From assembly GCA_014925825.1 (NCBI GenBank), contig JACGCK010000099.1, positions 62,001 to 126,000 of the forward strand: a stretch of DNA of 64,000 bases, read 5' to 3'. Under the pieces are notes generated by a model that made no database searches, was not told the DNA's origin, and worked only from the letters and a program-made list of their open reading frames with translations. Within the stretch, counting starts at the first letter, position 1, and every line of letters starts with the position of its first letter. The translations under genes were made by a program, and so were the position numbers. Origin of the DNA: Pholiota molesta (taxonomy: Eukaryota; Basidiomycota; Agaricomycetes; Agaricales; Strophariaceae). Positions 46,621 to 55,738 of the stretch are shown one piece after another.

Positions 46621-47547
46621 CCCTAAAACAAACTAGCCAATCCGTAAAAGGGCGCCCCTGTTTTCAGGCGGCATAGGCGACTATAATAGGGGGGAATTCT
46701 TTTAAAAACCATCCGAAACCAATATGGTTGCAGGACACCCTCAGCCTCCTCTGGTTCAATCTTTGGATTGTCCGGCAAAGGATGGTGGTTAGTCACGAAA
46801 TAGGTGAACTCCCACTAAAGAGCACCTTTTCCCAATCCCAAGGGCGTGGCAAGGCAGTGGACTCTTAATGGTTGCGGATCCGTATGAGGTGTTTGCATCT
46901 CAAACGAAGCACCAGTAAGGGAACGGGAAGCTCTACGGAGTGGGCCGTGGCATATATGGATAGTTCCCATATGTGGCCTGAGAGGACAAAATCCCCTGCC
47001 GGTCAAAATTCATAAAAATGGAATTATTGGCTCATGTTGTTTCCACGGGACGGTTGATGGGTGGGCCTCGCAAGAGCGCCCTTTACCTGGGGAGGCAATT
47101 GTGGCCTATGTGGAATGGAAGAAACAATGGAGCATATTCTTTTAGAATGTCAGGACTCAAATTGTCAATTGCAATCCCAAGAATATGGGGACTGGCAGAA
47201 TCCCTCTGGTCCATGAAATATGAATCATGGCCAACTATCAACTTTGGTACAATATTAGGTTGTGCAATGCCAAACTTCAAAAGAGTTCCCTCATATAATG
47301 AGGACCCCAAACAAAAACCAATACCTGATGAAGGAAAAAACAGACTACTCACCATCCTTATCTCAGAAAGTGCTCACCTTATATGGAAAATCAGATGTGA
47401 AAGAGCCATAACACGGAATGGTGTAGTTGAAGACTACCATACTGATAATGAAATCAGGAATAAATGGCTAGTGGTCATCAACACAAGGCTGAAAAGAGAC
47501 ATAATCTACACGAATATAACAAAATATGGTCCAAAATCGGTAAAGGA

Positions 47548-49071
47548 TAGGGATGCCGAAGTTCGGTTCCGAACTGGCGCAGAGAACCGGAACCGGCCGA
47601 ACCGGACCGACGGTTCTGGTTCAGTCCGGTTCCGGTTCGGGCATTCTGGCTTACGGTTCGGCTCTCGGTTCTGAGAATTCTGGGGGTACCAGAACCGAGT
47701 TCGAACCGGTTCGAACCGAACTTTCTGTGCTCAAAATCTGGTATTTATTGGCGCAAAATTGAGCAAGCCACACCAAAATCATTGAGAACCGGCGAGAATT
47801 GGCAGACAGAGATGACACGGCACGTGCCGACACGTGCCATCAACGATTTGTTGATGGTTGATTTCAACATGGATTCAACCCTCAACCCTCAACTAACAAC
47901 GTCCCAGCGTCGACACGCTGCCGGTCTCCCCTGCGGCCTCCAAGGTTGATGGACTAGGGGAAGGACGAGAGAAAGGGAAGACCTGGGAAGCAGGAGATCC
48001 ACGAGGTGATGATCAACGCACGACGGCGCGACGATAGCGCACAACACACGACGGAACGACGACACGTCATAACCACGAGCGGCTGGCGCACACGATATGC
48101 GAACGCGATTCGGTGGACAGCGGGTGCGCCGCAACGGATGAGGAGGGCGAGGGGATGGCGTGTCGTCGCCATCCCCTCCAAAGGTGTGCCTTTTTCTTGA
48201 CATGCTGTGGCTCCCAATGACGGTGCCTCAGACTGTAGACAAACCATTGTCCCGACGACGAGGGTGCCGCACGCCGGATGGACCAACCCTGCCCACCCCA
48301 ACGCGCACCCCGCGAGCCACAGCCAACCCCGCCCCTCTGCGCACCCCTCCGCACAAGCAGCGGCGAGCCATGCCGCCGTGCACAGTGCGAACCACGCGCA
48401 CGGCGCCTCCATGCAGCACCTCTCCGTGCTCAGCCTGAGGCCCTGAGCATGACACGGAGCACGCTGCGCGACTCCATCATGCAGGGCCTCGTCCATCCAG
48501 GCCTTCGTCGCGGGCCACCCGTCGCCCACGCTGCTCAAGCCCATCATCGACGCGCTCTTCGACGCGATCTCCGCGGATGCCGCGCCCGGCGCGTTCAGCC
48601 ACGACCCGCACGCACCCGTACCTCTGGAGCTTTGTCGACGGGTCCGCATACTTCCCCGGCACATGGGAATCGCGGGCCCGCGCGCACTGCAGATAGCCCC
48701 TGGGCGCGGATGGATCCATGCCCGGGGGCGGGGCGTGAACAGCGGCGACGTGAACGATGGTAGAGGAAGTAGGGTGTCCAATGCCCGATCCATCACAATA
48801 CCGTCTCGACGTACTAGGAAGCCTGCAATATGCAGGGTTCTGTGGCGGAGAGACGCGACGTGATGGCTTTCGGTGTGTAAAGACACGTTTCAACAAAAAT
48901 TCATCGGTTCTACGGTTCGAACCGGTTCCAGAACCAGAACCGAACCGACAGAACCGGTTCTATCGGTTCTATCCCAGTTCGGTTCCGGTTCTGGCAGTTC
49001 TCTGTCGGTTCGGTTCTCGGTTCTGGCTGAAGGGGTCAAGAACCGGACTGAACTGAACTTCGGCATCCCTA
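47548..49071. mobile_element. Non-autonomous hAT-type DNA transposon nested in the LINE
   Basis: The element is 1,524 bp and bounded by terminal inverted repeats TAGGGATGCCGAAGTTC (left), continuing to 21 of 22 matches with the right end. The flanking 8-mer GTAAAGGA is present at 47540-47547 and 49072-49079: an 8-bp target duplication, the hAT hallmark. About 150 bases inside each end are dense in GGTTC/GAACC motifs, resembling subterminal transposase-binding repeats. No transposase motif is seen, so mobilisation would need a partner. The interior 48230-48750 is strikingly GC-rich and codon-like. Confidence 0.88.
48230..48760. other. GC-rich cargo inside the hAT element
   Basis: Composition shifts abruptly from AT/GC-balanced repeats to about two-thirds GC. 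One frame reads LLKPIIDALFDAISADAAPGAF, another YLWSFVDGSAYFPGTW, suggesting a decayed captured exon with frameshifts. I do not recognise the parent gene. Confidence 0.4.
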
Positions 49072-49379
49072 GTAAAGGAATCCACAGTCCTAAAGACATG
49101 GAGCGGAATTCTGCAAAATGAAGAAAACCTGATGGACAACTGGGTCCGTCGTCCGTCAGGCTGGGGGTTTAGTGGGTATCGAGGTACGCCGGCTGTAAGG
49201 CAGGTTTGAGTTGCAAAGTTGGGGGGGGGGCAGCTCAGGGTACCTTGGAATCCCACACTGCTGAAATGGCGTGTATAAAACATTCCTCCAGGGTTCTATT
49301 TAATACAGAGGGAAATTGTCCAACTACAGTGCGTGGATGGGGCTTGACCGGGTCAGCTGCCATTCACGAGACACTTAAC

Positions 49380-49412
<33 letters not shown>

Positions 49413-49540
49413 TATATATGAGCATGTTGTGTTTAGAACGCGAAGAGTCGTGAATTGAATTTGTGACTGTCGTGCGACGAGCAGGGTGTGGTCACGTGTT
49501 GGCTGCTGGTGACTCGTCGACCAGAAATAATTTCGACGTT

Positions 49541-49568
49541 CTCCTCCTCCTCCTCCTCCTCCTCCTCG
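49541..49568 (+). promoter_or_regulatory. CTC-repeat tract just before the carbamoyltransferase start
   Basis: Nine or so CTC triplets end a few bases before the ATG at 49572. Pyrimidine tracts near the start are frequent in basidiomycete promoters and mark transcription start regions. Only 145 bases separate the ATG from the LINE target duplication. Confidence 0.5.
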
Positions 49569-49571
49569 ACC

Positions 49572-50828
49572 ATGGCTGCCCCGCGACATCTGATGACGCT
49601 GGCGGACCTCACGCCAGCCCAGATCAACCGCGTGCTTACCCACTCCCTCACCCTCAAACACCGCTCCAAGCCCTGGCTCCTCCCCCAAAAACCCAAAAAG
49701 CTGCAGCTCCCCTCGCAGTCCCTCTTCCTCAAAACCATCGCCCTGCTCTTCTCCAAGCGCTCCACCCGCACGCGCATCGCAGCCGAGACCAGCGCCTCCC
49801 TCCTTGGCGGCCAGGCCCTCTTCCTCGGCCGCGACGACATCCAGCTCGGCGTCAACGAGTCCGTGCGCGACTCCGCCCAGGTCATCGGCAGCATGTGCCA
49901 GGGCATCTTCGCGCGCGTCGGCGACCACTCTGAGATCGAGGTACGCACCCGCACGCCTGTCCACTCCACCCGCCGCTAACTTTCCCCTTAGGAACTCGCG
50001 GCGCACTCCCCCGTGCCCGTCCTCAACGCGCTCTCCTCGCTCTGGCACCCCACCCAGGTCCTCGCCGACCTGCTCACGCTGCACGAAGCGGCCGCCGGCA
50101 CCAAGCCCGAGTGGCTTTTGCCCGCCCCCTCCGACGCCCCTGCCTCCGCCAAGCCCAAGAAGAAGAACGCGGGCCCCGCGCTGCACCCGCTCCGCCCGCT
50201 CACCGTCGCGTACGTCGGCGACTCCGCGAACGTCCTCCACGACATGCTCGTCACGTACCCGCGCCTCGGCCACGCGCTGCGCGTCGCGAGCCCGCCGGCG
50301 TACCGCGCCCCCGCGGCGGTGTGGGACCGCGTCCGCGCGCTCGGCATCGAGCAAGATATCGTGTGGAGCGACGACCCCGCGGAGGCGGTGCGCGGCGCGG
50401 ACGTCGTCGTCACCGACACCTGGTATGCCATCAAGTTTTCGTCTGCCTTGTTCGAGCCAACTTACTAACCGCCACGCCTCGCAGGATCTCGATGGGCCAG
50501 GAGGCGGAGAAGGCCGAGCGGCTGAAGGCGTTCCAGGGCTACCAGGTCACGGAGGCGCTCTGCGCGAATGCAAAGCCCGACTGGATGTTCCTCCACTGCC
50601 TCCCGCGCAAGGCCGACGAGGTCGACGACGCCGTCTTCTACGGCCCGCGCTCGCTCGTCTTCCCCGAGGCGGAGAACCGCAAGTGGACGATGATGGCCCT
50701 GTTCGAGTGCGTTTATTTGTGTCCTTTTGTTTTCTTTCTCTTTTCTGACTCAAATTGCGTTGTACAGTCTCATGTTCGGCAAAGGGGAGTTGTACGAGGA
50801 GCCGAAAGGAAAGCCCGAGTCGGACTAG
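49572..50828 (+). CDS. arg3: Ornithine carbamoyltransferase
   Basis: Makes citrulline from ornithine and carbamoyl phosphate in arginine synthesis. Four exons (49572-49940, 49992-50422, 50485-50706, 50768-50828) join in phase to 360 residues, normal length. Carbamoyl-phosphate site: FSKRSTRTR near residue 60. Next come LGRDDIQLG, then [18 protein letters not shown]. Second domain: [15 protein letters not shown] and SMGQE (ornithine-binding region). The HCLPRK catalytic loop has its cysteine. The ATG at 49572 gives no clear mitochondrial presequence; the in-frame upstream codons are Ser/Arg-rich but begin with no ATG. So the enzyme is either cytosolic, as in budding yeast, or a presequence exon was lost or hidden by the LINE upstream. 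A truncated copy is at 58409. Confidence 0.94.
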
Positions 50829-51592
50829 GTGGCAATGTTGATCTATTAAGCATGATTTGTGGGAATCTACTTATTTCACTGACTTGAATAATCTCAAATC
50901 CTTTCTTGCATCAGTCTCATTAATCTATATAATTAATGGTACTCATAACATTGGTCAATTCTATTAGACTTTTCTTGGAGCCTAGAAACCCTAGCAGTCG
51001 TCGCAGCAGCGTGTACATACTTTTCACGTCCATGAAAATAATTATTCCCACTCATTGCCACCCTATCCACGCTGTAAGAAGTTATCGTGCGATATCCTTG
51101 CAACTAACCATCCTCGAAATGTGGACTTCGAAGTTCGCGTCACTACTAACCTTCTAGCAGACCCTGTTGGCCATCCAGCTAAGTACTTGAGCAGAAATCA
51201 GCCATGATCTCTCTACGGTCCAGCGGCGTGCGCCTTGAACACTCAAATCCCAACCCAGACCGAAATTATCCTCTCTACCAAATACAACTTCACAAGAGAG
51301 GCACACATCTGGGCCCGACTCGAGGAGGACGACCTGGGCGACGACGTGTGTGCTGCCATCACACGCATCGGATGGGGTAAATAATTTAAACGCGAAATGG
51401 GCTACGGTGCTTACGGATCTCCTCGTACTCGTATTGGAGGGGGTGGTACAAACGGTTCGAACTTCGAAGGGCGCCAAACCCCATGCCACCCGTGTTTATA
51501 AATAGATAGGTCAGGTTCACGATTCACTAGCTCACTGTTTACCTCCTCACAATTGTCTGGCTCGCACCTGCGTTACATCCGAGTCAGTACTT
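50829..51592. other. Region downstream of the carbamoyltransferase gene
   Basis: The first 200 bases match the region after the truncated copy (59000-59170), marking the segmental duplication. From about 51030 on the match ends, and the following 4.3 kb is absent from unit 2. No recognised gene up to 51592. Confidence 0.5.
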
Positions 51593-51928
51593 ATGTCTTC
51601 ATCTCCATCTCTTGTTCTCCGTACTCCTCTAACCACACCATCTCTAATCCCTCTTCCCCAACACTATCCAAACCGATATATATATACCTCTGAGCCTCGC
51701 TTGCAAAGAATGTTGTCCTGGATTGAGGCCGCAAAATGGGCCTTTGCAGACAATTGCATAGAGACCGGGTCCCGCGACGCTGGCGTTCCGGTGGATCTCG
51801 AGATCTTGAATGCCCAGGCAGGTGGTCAATTTCTGAATCTTGTCAGTCTGTTTAACACTGACAGTGTTCGTGCTTCTGCAGGCGGAACCTGTGTTGCGCA
51901 AGCGGTGGGCGTTGGTAGGTGCGCTTGA
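51593..51928 (+). CDS. Small hypothetical protein (about 111 aa), weak
   Basis: An open frame starting MSSSPSLVLRTPL. It contains an intron-like stretch of 60 bases (51823-51882, GT...CTGCAG) whose removal or retention both keep the frame, giving 91 or 111 residues. The middle (LSWIEAAKWAFADNC) is helical. No family recognised; chance open frame is a fair alternative. Confidence 0.25.
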   Translation: MSSSPSLVLRTPLTTPSLIPLPQHYPNRYIYTSEPRLQRMLSWIEAAKWAFADNCIETGSRDAGVPVDLEILNAQAGGQFLNLVSLFNTDSVRASAGGTCVAQAVGVGRCA

Positions 51929-52453
51929 GCCTGCTTGAGTGTACTGCTAGTTCGGGACATATCCATTAATAGCGCGCAACCTAGATGTCATTTAGATGGC
52001 TCGCACTTGCCCCGTTGAGCCCATCCAAAGCAGCTGCAGGCAGTCACTGGATCTCTTGTCAGTGAATGGATAGGAGAACAGAAGCACTGAAAATGGCTTT
52101 CCTCCAACATTGCGCATAGCCACGTTCCTGGTCCAAAGCACAACACTCCTTGTTCAAAGCGGTAACTTGGCTCTCTGAGTTAGCGATACACCATGCGGCC
52201 TTTTCTCCTTTTCGAAGATAGGCTTTCGTTGCTGGAAAACAATAGAAATAACAGGTCTGGGAGGAGGCACTGGCCAGTGGCGTAGAAAGGAATATGTCGT
52301 CCCTGTTTTGTTCGACAATCATATTCTTAAGAATTCTAAACAATGCATCGTAGACGAACAGGGTCCTCGAAAATTTGACTAAATAGACACAATATAAGGA
52401 AGCGAGGCCAACAGAAGAACACCGAAAAATCCCCCCCCCCTCTCTCCTCTCAT

Positions 52454-54665
52454 GCAGCGACCACCGAAAAAACGCAGTCCAACGGAGAAGCAGGCGGAGG
52501 GCGGAGGTGGACCCGCATCGCGTCCAGACTGTCCCGCCCCTTATCCACACGGACGGCCTCCAAACCCAGGGAGACGCAATAGCCGTTCACACCACCAACC
52601 AAGTGTGAACAACCACAGTGAGTAGATGAACTTCACGGCATAGTCTGATTTTGACTCCGTCAATAAACAGTCGCAGGACCCACCACTGGGAGCGACATCG
52701 ATTCCACCCAAGGGAGGAATCACCAAAAACCTAACGGATCTGAGCGCGCCTTAGGCGCCGATCAGATCAACAGCGCCCAGGACGGAAACGTCGGGGCCCA
52801 AAGGGACCGCGAGTACACTTGGATGTAAGTATAGTTGTGATCCCTCCCTTCGAATCAGATCGATCGCAGGCTGATGATTGCGCTAGTGGCCCCGAAAAGG
52901 AGAAGGCCACTCTGGCGGATGGCTATGTACCGTAAGTTGAGCCACTCAGACCTTTCAGTATCTACTTGACTTTTTACAAGTCCTTCCAATCCATATGAAA
53001 GAACAACTTCAAGAGAGCGACCGCGCTTCGAGGGAGTCCAGGTCGAGGGAGGGGCACACCAAGCGACGGCGTCAGTTAAAATTCAATTGCACCTGAAAAA
53101 AGCAGACTGATCATCGTGTTCATAGTCATAAGCGCCATGACACTGCTTACCAGCCCACGTCGAATGATGCACGCTCGTTCAATCCTTCACAAGGATCCAC
53201 CCCGTATCTACCGAATTCATACTATGAAGATTCTGGTCGCCATGGGTTTTACACATATGGATCCTCAGCCAATGGAGCGGTCTCATCACCTTCAACCAGC
53301 GCGAATCCCTCATACGCGCACTGGTCCTCCGCAAACACATCCCATATAACTTCGCATGGCACGGACGATCACACGGCATTCGCACTCGCCAATGCCGGGC
53401 ATTTTCCACCCCATTCGCAATTACCAGCGTTAGCCGCCTCTGGAGCATTCTATCAGCAGAATGGCGCATTTGACATGGCTGGTCGAAGTCAAAACTTACA
53501 GTCAACCGCGGCAGAGGCCTATGCCCGTCATGCCGCAGTGCCAATGCCACAGGTAATTGCGCCGGCGAACGGAGCTGCGTCGGGGCACACATACGGTACA
53601 ACAGCCATGTCACTGCCGTCTTCGGCGATTTTGGGTAAAGTATCGGATTATTCGTCGCTGGCAAACGCGCTAACGTCGACGTCATTGTCAAATGCTACAC
53701 CCATATCAGGGTATTCATCGCTGGCAAATGCGCTGTCAGCGGCACCGTCGTCGTCGTCGTCGTCGTCGAATTTGTCGTCATCGTCATTGTCGTGGGCCTC
53801 AAATGCCACATCAACGCAGCCTATTCTTTCGAACAATGTGTCATCAGCACCAAGTTTGGGAGTACCTGGATCGTCAAGGGTTCAGCAGACGCCGACGACA
53901 TCATTGTCTTCGGCTGGAGGCCATTTTCAAGGCTCGGCGGTCGACGACGCCGTATACCAACATGCGATTGACCCAAGCACCATAGTAGCCACCGCGCCGC
54001 TAGGGACTAGTGCACGCGCACTGTAAGTTGAAGTCTTGACACCCCAGGCATCTGCGTCGAACACATTCTCGTTGTGGCCATTGATGGCGGCAGCAGTGCC
54101 AGCGCCATCGGGTCATGATGACCTGTGTCTGCCTTATCGCCAGGATACCTTGCAGTCCGTCCGAAATAACAACTTGGCCTCTGCTGCTCCACACAGCGTG
54201 TCTCCAGAGGGCCATCATCAAGGCTCGGGAATCGACGACGCCATGGCCGCCGTAGCCATCGCGCCGGGGGGTACTAGTACGCGGGAATCACTGTGGAGGC
54301 AGCTGGCAGCAGAAGGGCCAGTGCAATCTTATCGTAGTGACCCGTTCCTGCGATATCGCGAGGATACCGCGCAGTCCATTGTAAACAACACCCTGCACTC
54401 TGCTGCTGCTCCACATGCCATGCGTCCACTGATGGGCGCTGATGCTTGCGATAGGCTGTCGCGTCCGATGCACGAAATAAGCCTAGAGGAGTGGCGTCAG
54501 CTGCTAGCAGAGTTGGACTTGCAGTCGAACGTCAATGACATCAAGCGTGTGCTGCAAAAAATCGAGGAGAAGGCATGGCATCATTTGAAATCAATAGAAC
54601 CCGACATGGACCATTCAGCGGCATGGACACGAAACGGACGGAGGGCAAGTAGACGAGAATGTTAA
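52454..54665 (+). CDS. Serine-rich low-complexity hypothetical protein with internal repeats
   Basis: Exons can be joined from MQRPPKKRSPTEKQ (52454) through GPTTGSDIDSTQG, GPEKEKATLADGYVP and PSNPYERTTSRERPRF to a long exon from about 53156. The long exon is Ser/Ala/Asn/Gln-rich with a run of serines coded by TCG repeats near 53750. It ends in TSARAL at 54024. A second open stretch to 54665 holds two related units: YRQDTLQSVRNNNLASAAPHS and RYREDTAQSIVNNTLHSAAAPHA. It ends in a charged helical tail (LEEWRQLLAELDLQ). The joint near 54024-54050 does not keep phase with ordinary splice sites, so the second stretch may be out of frame. No domain recognised; such composition suits a nuclear disordered regulator, but that is a guess. 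Confidence 0.45.
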
Positions 54666-54788
54666 GTATGGGCGCAGTAGGATGGAGTATAGAATCTAGA
54701 TGTTGGATGAAAAAGACAATCGATGGGAATCATTCTCCCGCAATTCCGTGGACCGTCGAAGCCCGCCGGCCCGTACGCGAGACTTGCA

Positions 54789-54823
54789 GATAAACGGAAG
54801 CAAGTCACTTGCTTCCGTTTATC
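54789..54823. repeat. Perfect 17-bp inverted repeat with one-base spacer
   Basis: GATAAACGGAAGCAAGT, then C, then its exact reverse complement. It lies 124 bases after the stop of the serine-rich gene, so it could fold as a 3' UTR hairpin or be a transposon footprint or protein-binding palindrome. Confidence 0.85.
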
Positions 54824-55738
54824 ATCACACTCATCGCCCTCGCTACCTCAACGCAGCGTTCAGATCTCACTTCTTCATATAACTTCACAATCACTTATTT
54901 TGTAATCTTCACTTCTAACAATACAATTTCCTCAATTTTCCTCCTTTTCCGCGGTAACACACCCAACACGCACGACGGGTGGCTCAGTGAAATTGGCCGA
55001 TTGGCATCGAATCCGAATACAGTTCTGCTGCTGAACATAAAGAAGATGAACAAGCGGAAGGAGGATGAGATCGACACTGGCATGGAGGTGTGTCGCTGGC
55101 GAACGTGCAGCTTTTTGACGCCGTCATGTTCATGCACGAACGAACATACATATTGTTGCGCATTTACGCGTCAAAGCCTTCTGACATTGTCCTCTCGTCG
55201 GGCTATGGCTGGCTCGCCACTCGCCATCGTTGACTTTGGTGGTATGTCGGTCAGGCTCGGGAGTCCGGCGCAGCTGCTGCGTGGCCGTGTAGGCACCAAA
55301 AGTTATATCTCGTAAGGTCGAAGGACATGAGGTATTTACTACTTGCTCGACTTTTTCTCTTGGCTCGGAACACCTCATTTACTCCTAAAGGACATTCACT
55401 TCTTTAGCTATTTGATTGAATGATTTTAGCACCTAAAACCGAATTTCTTTCAAGTCATTCCATTAATTCCAAGGTTCGGTTGTAATACAGGTGAATTGTT
55501 TATTATGTTGGTATCCCGCGGATTCCTATTACTCTGACATGGTAAAACACTAGTCAATGGTTTGAATTTGGTTTCCGGCGCTAAAGTCTTCAGCGCTAAA
55601 TAATCTCATTCGAGCCTCATATATTTGAGGCATGGGATAGCATAATTACTACATACGCTTGCTCCATCAAGGCAATAAATACACGTCCTTTCAATAAATC
55701 CAAAGCGAACAACTGGCCATATACATCCCCGCGTCCAA
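54824..55738. other. Intergenic region, right border of the unit-1 insertion
   Basis: Similarity to unit 2 resumes near 55400 (compare 59350-59560: both contain ATGGTTTGAATTTGGTTTCC and GATAGCATAATTACTACATA). The part before it shows no recognised gene. Confidence 0.5.

Larger units (their letters stand above)
46990..49200 (+). pseudogene. LINE C-terminal coding remnant, split by a hAT element
   Basis: Left of the hAT insertion: CGLCGMEETMEHILLEC near 47105-47155, the zf-RVT type zinc finger after the LINE RNase H domain. A frame change follows, then NRLLTILISESAHLIWKIRC near 47336-47400 and KWLVVINTRLKRD near 47463. Right of it: WSGTLQNEENLMDNWV near 49097-49150, the usual C-terminal end. 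The zinc-finger part and the NRLLTIL part are in different frames, so this copy is dead apart from the hAT insertion. Confidence 0.78.
46055..49426 (+). mobile_element. Tad1-like LINE copy with target duplication, internally deleted
   Basis: The 17-mer ACTTATATATGAGCATG stands at 46055-46071 and again at 49410-49426, bracketing the element. The right end is a run of 30 A (49381-49410), the mark of target-primed reverse transcription. The first 900 bases are non-coding and hold three imperfect copies of a CCTCCCTTGGTAAAGGAGG hairpin (near 46329, 46395, 46572). Only the last part of the second reading frame remains (zinc-finger and C-terminal region). Without the nested hAT insertion the element is about 1.85 kb, far shorter than a full Tad1-type LINE, and it lacks reverse transcriptase. 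Because the left part does not look like coding sequence, an internal deletion fits better than plain 5' truncation. Confidence 0.85.

Noticed and set aside
47560..47760. Dense GGTTC/GAACC repeats resembling a CRISPR-like or satellite array
   Set aside because: They sit at both inner ends of an element with terminal inverted repeats and an 8-bp target duplication, so they are subterminal repeats of a hAT transposon; spacing is irregular and the host is eukaryotic.
49488..49571. Upstream extension of the carbamoyltransferase as a mitochondrial presequence
   Set aside because: The in-frame extension is Ser/Arg-rich but begins at GTG, not ATG, and crosses the CTC repeat tract; no supporting splice site was found.
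49353..50354. 333-residue minus-strand open frame opposite the carbamoyltransferase
   Set aside because: Gly/Val/Arg-rich antisense shadow of GC-rich exons. Its end includes the translated A-run of the LINE tail.
42976..50828. P450 and carbamoyltransferase as parts of a secondary-metabolite cluster
   Set aside because: No polyketide synthase, peptide synthetase, terpene cyclase or transporter gene lies nearby; the neighbours are housekeeping genes and transposons.
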